64,000 nucleotides of DNA, from the NCBI RefSeq assembly GCF_900113955.1, contig NZ_FORH01000001.1, forward strand, positions 1,197,857 through 1,261,856. The letters run 5' to 3'. Numbering within the stretch: the first letter of the stretch is position 1; the number at the start of each line of letters is the position of its first letter. Position numbers and translations under genes: made by a program. The stretch is from Celeribacter neptunius (GTDB lineage: Bacteria > Pseudomonadota > Alphaproteobacteria > Rhodobacterales > Rhodobacteraceae). The notes below the pieces were generated by a model. It was not told the origin of the DNA and made no database searches. It worked only from the letters and a program-made list of their open reading frames with translations. This document shows positions 45,836 to 52,159 of this stretch, one piece after another.

Positions 45836-46816
45836 CTAGTCCCGCTCCGATTTTCCGCTCAACAACCCGCCGACACCGAGATCGGCCAGATCGTCATCGG
45901 AAATGCTCACACCGCAGAACAGCCGCTCCAGCACCCAATCCGTGCCGTTGCCCTCCGGTTCGGCGGCGCATTTCGGCAGACCGAGAACCGGCACCGCGCC
46001 AAGCCCGCCTGCGAACATGCGTGCCCCGGGATCGACCGGGAGGCCGAACCGGGTGATCACCCCGCCGGCGCGTTTGAGCGCGGCGGGCGCGACATCGCCC
46101 CGATCGACCGTCTCCCGCGCCGTCAGGATCAGCACCGCCTCGCCGCTGGCCGACAGAAGCGCCTCGGCCAGCGCGCCTTCGCGATGCGCCACGACAAGGC
46201 TTTCGGTGAGGCGGATCCCCATCCGCGCCAGACGCGCCCGGATCACCGGTTCACCATGAACCTGAGACGTGTCGCCTCCCTCGACGGTCTGGATCAGGGT
46301 CACGCGCTCGGCGATCACCGGACGCAGCCGCATCATGTCCTCGCCCTCCTCGATCACCTGCGAGATCGCATAGCGGCGCACCGCCAGCGGCACGATCCGC
46401 AGGCTCGCCACCAGATCGCCGGCCCGAACAAAGTGAAACTGTGGCAGGGTGATGATGGCGATCCCCTCATCCACGCGGTTCATTCGCGTCACCCCGTAAG
46501 TGTCGATGCCGAGCACACCGGCACAGACCGCCCGGAAATCGATCCGCCCGCCGGCCGCGCCGCTGATCCGGAGATTGGCATCGCTTGCATGCGGGACCAG
46601 CACCTCGGCAATGCGTTTGGCGGCCTCGTTGGCGACAACATCGTGCAGATCGAGCGCGACCACATCGAGCTCGCGCAGCCCGGCCATGGTCAGCGCCGCG
46701 ATCTCGGACGGACCGATCGGCCGGCCGGCAGAGAACCGCACGCCCGTCTTGAGCGTGATGTCGCGCGCCAGAACTGTGCCTTTCGCCGCGTGCAGCGGTC
46801 TGGTCTCGAAAATCAT
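45836..46816 (-). CDS. Molybdopterin-binding (MoeA/MogA-like) domain protein
   Basis: 326 residues. N-terminal beta-rich part with a motif like MoeA domain III/IV entry (VLARDITLKTGVRFSAGRPI). The C-terminal half has the MoCF-biosynthesis (MoaB/Mog) fold pattern: AVLILTARETVDRGDVAPAA, LKRAGGVITRFGLPVDPG, VPVLGLPKCA. It probably takes part in molybdenum cofactor synthesis or insertion, but the catalytic step cannot be assigned. Transcribed alone, 147 bp upstream of the YidE-like gene in the same direction. Confidence 0.8.
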   Translation of the reverse strand: MIFETRPLHAAKGTVLARDITLKTGVRFSAGRPIGPSEIAALTMAGLRELDVVALDLHDVVANEAAKRIAEVLVPHASDANLRISGAAGGRIDFRAVCAGVLGIDTYGVTRMNRVDEGIAIITLPQFHFVRAGDLVASLRIVPLAVRRYAISQVIEEGEDMMRLRPVIAERVTLIQTVEGGDTSQVHGEPVIRARLARMGIRLTESLVVAHREGALAEALLSASGEAVLILTARETVDRGDVAPAALKRAGGVITRFGLPVDPGARMFAGGLGAVPVLGLPKCAAEPEGNGTDWVLERLFCGVSISDDDLADLGVGGLLSGKSERD

Positions 46817-46960
46817 CCGGGCCTCACGTCCGAAAGCTCCCCCACAGGAGGAGTGTAACGCCGCTGCCCCCGCTGTCTACGATATGTTGCTGGCATTTCT
46901 CACGCATTTCCGGCCTTGACCGCCGCGCGTCTTCCCCGCAACAGGATCGCGATCCGCACG

Positions 46961-46997
46961 CGTCAGGGTGTGTCAGGGTGTGTCAGGGTGTGCCAGG
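46961..46997. repeat. 10-bp tandem repeat, 3.7 copies
   Basis: CGTCAGGGTG, TGTCAGGGTG, TGTCAGGGTG, TGCCAGG. It lies just past the end of the candidate sRNA. Function unknown. Confidence 0.8.
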
Positions 46998-47038
46998 AAA
47001 CGCCAAGGTGAACCTGTGAGCGCCGGGGCCGGATGGGC

Positions 47039-47079
47039 AAAAAAAGGCGTCGTAGGAGAAACGCAAACCCTACGACGCC
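47039..47079 (-). terminator. Strong minus-strand rho-independent terminator
   Basis: Perfect 11-bp stem GGCGTCGTAGG/CCTACGACGCC (47079-47069 with 47056-47046) and 12-base loop, followed on the minus strand by seven T (47045-47039). It is 291 bp past the stop of the FadB-like gene, so it more likely ends a separate short transcript. Confidence 0.9.
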
Positions 47080-47196
47080 AGTATGGTATTCTGCCCACGC
47101 ACAAAAGGCAGGATACGTCGCGGACGATCGGAAGGAGAGTCCGCGGGAGGAATGCAATGCCCCAAGTCTGACTGCTGACTGGCGGAGCACTGCGCT
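47039..47196 (-). ncRNA. Candidate FNR-activated small RNA, about 158 nt
   Basis: A perfect FNR box is centred at 47238.5 and TATCCC/TATCTC lies near 47209-47199 on the minus strand. A start near 47196 then puts FNR at -41.5, the class II position. The transcript contains a hairpin with perfect 7-bp stem (47119-47125 with 47139-47145) whose loop reads TCTCCTTCCGATC, an anti-Shine-Dalgarno-like sequence, and another CCTCCC in an unpaired stretch. It ends in an 11-bp perfect stem and seven T. There is no ribosome binding site plus frame. Position and layout resemble E. coli FnrS, without sequence identity. The start site is inferred. Confidence 0.6.
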
Positions 47197-47231
47197 CGAG
47201 ATAGGGATAGGTCAGCGAGTCGGTAAAAACC

Positions 47232-47245
47232 TTGATCTCGATCAA
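47232..47245 (-). promoter_or_regulatory. Perfect FNR/FnrL box
   Basis: TTGATCTCGATCAA, all ten conserved bases of TTGAT-N4-ATCAA. It sits in a gene-free region. The only downstream structure at the right distance is the minus-strand candidate sRNA. Confidence 0.8.
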
Positions 47246-47369
47246 CCGGGTATTTCGCTCGGATATTGACCACGCCTCAGGCCCGGAAAAGCGCCGTATT
47301 TCCGGCATGGAATCGGCAGAATTCACGCTGAAAACACTCCGAATTCCACGGAAATTTCAAAATTAACCC

Positions 47370-49484
47370 TCAGAGAAGGTTCAATTTTTCGAAATTATCG
47401 CCATTTTTGAAAAACTCGCGCCAGATTGTCGCAGGCTCCCAAATGTCCGGCGCCGCGGGGGCAAAAGATTTCAGACGATTTTCGGCCCGCAAAATCCCCA
47501 TCCGGTCGGCGGCCTGCATCGGCCCGCCGTGAAAGCGCGGGAACCCTTTCGCCAGCATCATCACCACGTCGATCTCGTCCGGGCGTTCGACGATCCCGGC
47601 TTGCAGCAACCGCGCCCCGGCATTGGCCTCTGCGAGGATGATCCGGTCGACAATGTCCTGATCGCTGACCGTGATGGCAGCGACGCCGCCTTGCTGGCGC
47701 AGATCAGCCAGGATCGCTTCGGCCGCTTCATCGCTGCCCTGTGTCTCATCGACGTAGTCGTAGAACCCCTGCCCCGCGGCCTTGCCGCGCCGGCCCTCGC
47801 CGGCCAGGAACTGCGCCACCGCGCCGGTCATATTGTCGAGACCGAGCGCATCCATGACCTCGCAGGGGCCGACCGGAAAGCCATAGTCGCGCATCACCCG
47901 ATCGATCCGCGCCGGCCGCGCGCCCATCAGCAAAAGCACGTCAACCGCCGACCAGGCGGCCTCCTGTACCACATTGGCAACCAGACCGTCGCGGGCGCGC
48001 ACCACCACCGGGATCTTGCCGAGTTCCCGCACAAAACCATGCGCCGTCGCGACGGCCTCGGGCGTCACCCCGGAAGGCCGCGCCAGTTCGATCACCCGGA
48101 TCGCCTGCGATGGCATGAAGACATGCAGACCCAGGAAACGCTCCGGATGGGCCAGCGCCTGCGCCAGCCCGGCAAAGCCACGATCGGCGACGGTGGCCAG
48201 AACCGCATCCTGCGCCATGAACTCCTCGACCCGGGCGAGCATCCGCCCCCGCGCCTCGACGGTGCCACCGGTGGCATCGAGCACAAGCTGCACATCCGTG
48301 AGCACGCCGAGCTTCTGCCCGGCGGAAAAGGCCGCGAGACGCGCGGCGCGGATCTCCTCGGTCATCTGGCCTTGCTGCACGGCGCGGGTATAGGCATTGG
48401 CGATACGCTGTTCCGCATGGACGAGTTGATCCGGGTCGGCCCCGATCATCCGCACCTCAATGCCGTGATCCAGAGCCGAGAGCGCCACACCCAGCGCCAG
48501 CGAGCCGGCACCAATGAGGCCGATCGCCTCGATCTCTTGCGGTTCGGCGCCCTCGCCATGGCGCAGACGCGCAACGCGCTCCTCGGCCAGAAAAGCATGG
48601 CGCAGCGCCTGCGCGTCCTCGGTTGCGAAACTGTCCTCTCTCGCAATGTCTTCGCGTTGCACGCCGGCCTCGAAAGGCAGCATCAGGGCGGCCTCGACAC
48701 AGTCGATGATCCGCCCGGGCGCCGCGATGCGCACGTTGCGGATCGCCTCGCGACGGCTGTTGATCTCCTGCAGGAACCCCGCGCCGTCGGCAATGCCGGT
48801 CATGACATCGCGGCTCGGACGCGGCCCACGGCCCTCCGTGACACAGCGATGGGCAAAGGCGATGGCCGCCTCGCCGGCGCGATTGGCGGCCAAGGTATCG
48901 ACCAGCCCGAGCTTTTCCGCCTGTGGCCCGGCCAAGGTCCGGCCGGAGAGCAGGATCTCGAGCGCCGGTCGCGCCCCGATCAGCCGCGGCAGCCGCTGGG
49001 TCACGCCACCGGTCGGCACCAGGCCGAAGGTGACCTCTGGTGCGCCCAGATGCGCGCTGCGCCCCATGACGCGATAATGCGCGGCAAGTGCGAGCGCCAG
49101 ACCGGCCTCGAGCGTGATGCCGTGCAGCGAGGCGACCACCGGTTTGCTGCAGCGTTCGATCCGGTCGCAGAGCATGTTGAGAGACGGGTCTTTTTCAACC
49201 CCGACAAGGGCTTGCGGCGCAAAACCGGTACAAAACGAAGGCCCGTCCCCCATCAGAACGATGGCCTTGATCTCCTCGGAACTGTCGGCATGCTCGATCG
49301 CCTCGAGCAATGCGCGACGCATCTCCAGACCGAGCTGATTGCCGGGGCGATGCGACAGGCGCAACAGGGCGACCTCGCCATCGCGACCGATCACGACCTG
49401 TGGCGCCCCGGCCCGTGCCCCGGCGCCATTTTGCCCCTGTTCCGTCCCGCTGTTGCTCTGCTCACGCATCTTCCGTTCAAGCAT
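47370..49484 (-). CDS. FadB-like bifunctional enoyl-CoA hydratase/3-hydroxyacyl-CoA dehydrogenase
   Basis: 704 residues. The N-terminal crotonase domain (about 30-210) is followed by the NAD-binding dehydrogenase domain (about 315-490, GLIGAGSLALGVALSALDHG) and C-terminal dehydrogenase domains. The dehydrogenase catalytic His is in FLGLHVFMPSQAIRVIELAR. In the crotonase part, the Glu of LGAPEVTFGLVPTGG is kept, but the second catalytic Glu (GGGLELALA in homologues) is Ala here (LEAGLALALA), and a glycine is lost. Hydration may therefore be weak or absent. Starts at 49484 or 49469 are both possible. Beta-oxidation or related acyl-CoA metabolism. Confidence 0.85.
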   Translation of the reverse strand: MLERKMREQSNSGTEQGQNGAGARAGAPQVVIGRDGEVALLRLSHRPGNQLGLEMRRALLEAIEHADSSEEIKAIVLMGDGPSFCTGFAPQALVGVEKDPSLNMLCDRIERCSKPVVASLHGITLEAGLALALAAHYRVMGRSAHLGAPEVTFGLVPTGGVTQRLPRLIGARPALEILLSGRTLAGPQAEKLGLVDTLAANRAGEAAIAFAHRCVTEGRGPRPSRDVMTGIADGAGFLQEINSRREAIRNVRIAAPGRIIDCVEAALMLPFEAGVQREDIAREDSFATEDAQALRHAFLAEERVARLRHGEGAEPQEIEAIGLIGAGSLALGVALSALDHGIEVRMIGADPDQLVHAEQRIANAYTRAVQQGQMTEEIRAARLAAFSAGQKLGVLTDVQLVLDATGGTVEARGRMLARVEEFMAQDAVLATVADRGFAGLAQALAHPERFLGLHVFMPSQAIRVIELARPSGVTPEAVATAHGFVRELGKIPVVVRARDGLVANVVQEAAWSAVDVLLLMGARPARIDRVMRDYGFPVGPCEVMDALGLDNMTGAVAQFLAGEGRRGKAAGQGFYDYVDETQGSDEAAEAILADLRQQGGVAAITVSDQDIVDRIILAEANAGARLLQAGIVERPDEIDVVMMLAKGFPRFHGGPMQAADRMGILRAENRLKSFAPAAPDIWEPATIWREFFKNGDNFEKLNLL

Positions 49485-49802
49485 CCTCTGCTCGCGCCCA
49501 CGCGCCCATATGCCCTCTGGCGCCCCTGCGGCTCCCCCGCTTCGTCACCTCGGCCCCACGCCCGGACAGCTTCACCGCAAAGGTCGCGTTACCCACAGGT
49601 TATCCAGAGGTTTTCCACATAATGGAGGAGAGGCTAGCCCTCTGGCAAGACAGGATTTTCCGCGAAGGCGCATCTTTCCATGGCAAAACATCGCCACACC
49701 CGGCGCGCAGGCCTGCTTTCAACTCAGATGAAGGGGCTTGACGGCACGGGGGTGGCACGGGGGGCACGGGCAGCACGGGCGACGCCCCGCTCCCTGCCCG
49801 CC
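49485..49802. other. Intergenic region without clear features
   Basis: Promoter side of the FadB-like gene and downstream end of the small-gene operon. TTATCCAGA near 49600 is one base off a DnaA box. Imperfect GGCACGGG repeats lie near 49743-49780. No gene or terminator recognised. Confidence 0.4.
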
Positions 49803-50012
49803 TTACGGCTTGCCCGGATAGAGCTCATCGGCGGTGCCTTGTTCCAGCTCGGCTTCCAGCTTCACGAGATCTTCCGGCAAGGGCAGACCCAGCGCCGAAA
49901 GCTCCGAGAGCTTCTCGCGCAGGCTCTCCTGCAGCACATGACGATCATCGGGCCGTGCCGCGATCTCATCGAGGATCATATACACCTGTGCTTTCAGCGC
50001 TTCGAATGCCAT
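49803..50012 (-). CDS. Small helical protein of unknown function, related to next upstream gene
   Basis: 69 residues, start MAFEALKAQVYMILDEIAAR. GGAAGGA lies eight to nine bases before the ATG. The spacing of hydrophobic and acidic residues (I-x-DEI-x-A-x-x-D-x(4)-L-x(3)-L-x-x-KL) is the same as in the 63-residue protein encoded at 50062-50253, so they may be diverged duplicates. Probably the last gene of the FNR-box operon with the DksA-like gene. Confidence 0.65.
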   Translation of the reverse strand: MAFEALKAQVYMILDEIAARPDDRHVLQESLREKLSELSALGLPLPEDLVKLEAELEQGTADELYPGKP

Positions 50013-50061
50013 GGCGCCGTTCCTTCCTGTCTGCAATGGGAAGTCCGCGTCTCAGAGGATC

Positions 50062-50253
50062 TCAGACCGGCATATTGTCCCACATGTCATCCGCATCATC
50101 GTCGTCACCGGCCTCCGGACGCACATATTTCGCCTCCGCCGTCTCCAGCTTCTGATGCAGCTTGTCTTTCAAGGCATTGGCGGTGTCTTCATCCGCCACG
50201 ATCTCATCGACGATCTTGTCGATTTCCTGATCCGTCTTGGTCGATTTGCTCAT
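50062..50253 (-). CDS. Small acidic protein of unknown function
   Basis: 63 residues, start MSKSTKTDQEIDKIVDEIVA, acidic end GDDDDADDMWDNMPV. GGGAGG lies about six bases before the ATG. Helical N-terminal half, acidic disordered tail. It lies between the DksA-like gene (86 bp) and its likely paralogue (49 bp). Confidence 0.7.
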   Translation of the reverse strand: MSKSTKTDQEIDKIVDEIVADEDTANALKDKLHQKLETAEAKYVRPEAGDDDDADDMWDNMPV

Positions 50254-50339
50254 GGTCTTCCTCCCAGGATGTCTGCCCTTGCCGCCACACGCCGTTGCAA
50301 TACAGGCGGCGGGCAGGGCCGATAGCCGATCATGGATGA

Positions 50340-50675
50340 TCAATGTGACTTGCCGGTGCGCGCCGCACAATCGCGACACATCGGGGTGTAGGGTAGCACA
50401 TCGAGCCGTTCCGCGCTGATTTCTTCGCCACAACGGGCGCAATATCCGTATTCGCCCTCGTCAATGCGCGCCAAAGCGGCATTTATCATGACGATTTCGG
50501 CTTTTCCGGAGGCGCCCATGCCTTCGAGCACCTCATCGGCTTCGCGTTCGGTGGCCAACTCTTCCCAGTCTTTCGACTGATGCGCATCCAGTTCGGCGTC
50601 AATCTCGGTCAACCGCTCGGTCAGCTCCGCCTTGCGGTCCAACAATTGCGCGCGTCTTGTTTCAAGATTAATCAT
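50340..50675 (-). CDS. DksA/TraR-family zinc-finger protein
   Basis: 111 residues. N-terminal coiled coil with acidic tip (about 1-70) and C-terminal zinc finger C-x2-C ... C-x2-C in YCARCGEEI and MCRDCAARTG. It is shorter than E. coli DksA. Members bind RNA polymerase through the secondary channel and modulate initiation, often with ppGpp. GGAGGGG precedes ATG 50675. A perfect FNR box lies about 96 bp upstream of the start, which suggests oxygen control of this gene and of the two small genes after it. Confidence 0.9.
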   Translation of the reverse strand: MINLETRRAQLLDRKAELTERLTEIDAELDAHQSKDWEELATEREADEVLEGMGASGKAEIVMINAALARIDEGEYGYCARCGEEISAERLDVLPYTPMCRDCAARTGKSH

Positions 50676-50764
50676 CTGCGCCCCTCCAGGTCTCACCATT
50701 GATGGGGTCATCATAGCACAGTCCCCTCGACATGAGAGCTTGACCCGAAAGGTCAGGTTTGGCC

Positions 50765-50778
50765 TTGATTCACATCAA
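50765..50778 (-). promoter_or_regulatory. Perfect FNR/FnrL box upstream of the DksA-like gene
   Basis: TTGATTCACATCAA, all ten conserved bases. Downstream on the minus strand lie the palindrome TGACC-N5-GGTCA (50741-50755) and a good -10, TATGAT (50715-50710). The box is then near -68, compatible with class I activation. Confidence 0.75.
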
Positions 50779-50836
50779 TGGGGCTGTGCAAGGATCGCAG
50801 GGGCACCCGAATCCGTCAGCGGGCGAACCGCCTCGG

Positions 50837-51991
50837 TCATTCCAGAGGCGGCAAGTCGCCCATGGCCGGGAAATCGCCGAGATCCGGCAGATCACCGATG
50901 TCGGGCAAATCGCCCATTGCCGGCATGTCCCCGATGTCAGGCAGATCACCCATTGGCGGCAGATCACCAATATCGGGGAGATCGCCCGCGTGATCCGTTC
51001 CGTCGGAAAGCGCAGGCAGGTCCTGCCCCATGCCGAGCGCGCCGCCCATGGTCTCCATGGTCCCAATGGCGCCCAAGCCCGCCATGCCGTCAAACGGCGC
51101 GGCGACACCGTCGAGCGGTTCGTCCTCTTCGCCGTTGAGCACGACACAGACCGCGCGTTTGCCGTTGATCTGACCGAGGCGGGCGCGGCTCACCAGATGG
51201 TCATCGGCGCGCAATTCGACACGCGAAAGCGCCTCGCGCGGGATCGGGATCATCATCCCCTCCTGTAGCCCGGTGACATCGGCAAGCGACAGGTTGACCC
51301 GGTGCAACACCGTGTCGAGCCGGGCTTCGGATTTGAGAATGACATCCTGAAAGCTGCTGCCGAAATCGCCATCTTCGGCCTGCGCATCGGCCGGCCTGGC
51401 GCTCTCATAGGGAAAGACAAAGAGGATTTCGCCCGTGCGGCCCTGCCGTCCGAGGCTCACCTGAACGCGGTAGAGCCGATAGGGCACATCATCAAAGGCG
51501 ATGGCGATGGAACGCGGCTCGCGCAGCTGGGCGGCAACGTGAAACCCAGAGACCGCGGGCGGGTCCTGAACCTCGGCGACATGCATCTCGAACAGCCGCA
51601 GCACCCGGTTGGAAAACTCGGTGCACATGACGGAATCGGTGGCGGTGGGCGCACGCTCCTCGGGCGGCAGGTTCAACACCTTGCCGGCGGTCTGCTGTTC
51701 CACCACGGAGGCCACGGTGTTCTTGTCGAGAACCGCCAGACCATAGCCATTGTCCGGCCCCTCCAGAAGCGACAGCAGCGCAAATTCCGGCACCTGCCCG
51801 GGCAGTTTGGAAATCGCACTTTTCTCTTCGGTGACGTCGGTGACCTGCAACACCAGCCCGAGCACATCCTCGGCCGCCTTGGCGGCCGCAATGCGCAGCG
51901 CCTTGGCCGGCGACATCGGCTGCACATCCGGCGGCGGGCGGCCCACCCCGGCTTTGCGGCGCATCGCGGAAATGATATCGGCGTCGGACAT
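50837..51991 (-). CDS. SpoA-domain (FliM/FliN-like) protein with hexapeptide-repeat tail
   Basis: 384 residues. The C-terminal surface-presentation (SpoA) fold of FliM/FliN is seen at about 225-300: DVILKSEARLDTVLHRVNLS, LQEGMMIPIPREALSRVEL, GQINGKRAVCVVLNGE. The N-terminal half (about 1-220) resembles the FliM middle domain only loosely. Residues 336-383 are eight exact-length hexapeptides, GDLPDI/GDLPPM/GDMPAM-like, encoded at 50843-50986. It may belong to the flagellar C-ring of Rhodobacteraceae, but no other flagellar gene is near. Confidence 0.75.
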   Translation of the reverse strand: MSDADIISAMRRKAGVGRPPPDVQPMSPAKALRIAAAKAAEDVLGLVLQVTDVTEEKSAISKLPGQVPEFALLSLLEGPDNGYGLAVLDKNTVASVVEQQTAGKVLNLPPEERAPTATDSVMCTEFSNRVLRLFEMHVAEVQDPPAVSGFHVAAQLREPRSIAIAFDDVPYRLYRVQVSLGRQGRTGEILFVFPYESARPADAQAEDGDFGSSFQDVILKSEARLDTVLHRVNLSLADVTGLQEGMMIPIPREALSRVELRADDHLVSRARLGQINGKRAVCVVLNGEEDEPLDGVAAPFDGMAGLGAIGTMETMGGALGMGQDLPALSDGTDHAGDLPDIGDLPPMGDLPDIGDMPAMGDLPDIGDLPDLGDFPAMGDLPPLE

Positions 51992-52159
51992 GGTGTCGAT
52001 CGGGTCTCAACTCGCGCTCAGATCTGGCGCACGGGAACGGGTTTCACTCCCGATCCGTTGTCTCTGCTCAAAGTAAACAAAGTGTTGATTTGCAGCGGCT
52101 TGCCTCGAATTTTCGAAAGATTTATCGATCCGACGGGACCTTTCGCCCTCGCCGCCCCG

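Larger units (their letters stand above)
46817..47369. other. Intergenic region with candidate sRNA and tandem repeat
   Basis: Contains 10-bp tandem repeats (46961-46997), the candidate FNR-dependent small RNA (about 47039-47196) and its FNR box (47232-47245). I find no protein gene; the short frames have no family match I recognise. Confidence 0.6.

Noticed and set aside
46961..46997. CRISPR array
   Set aside because: The units are 10 bp with no spacers; it is a simple tandem repeat. No cas genes occur in the window.
47033..47269. Small basic protein frame on the plus strand over the candidate sRNA
   Set aside because: It begins inside the terminator stem, has no usable ribosome binding site at its start and its composition is that of the repeat and hairpins. 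A GGGAGG before an ATG at 47151 opens only eight codons.
49596..49610. DnaA box near the FadB-like gene
   Set aside because: TTATCCAGA differs from TTATCCACA by one base, and nothing nearby suggests an origin or a replication-linked gene.
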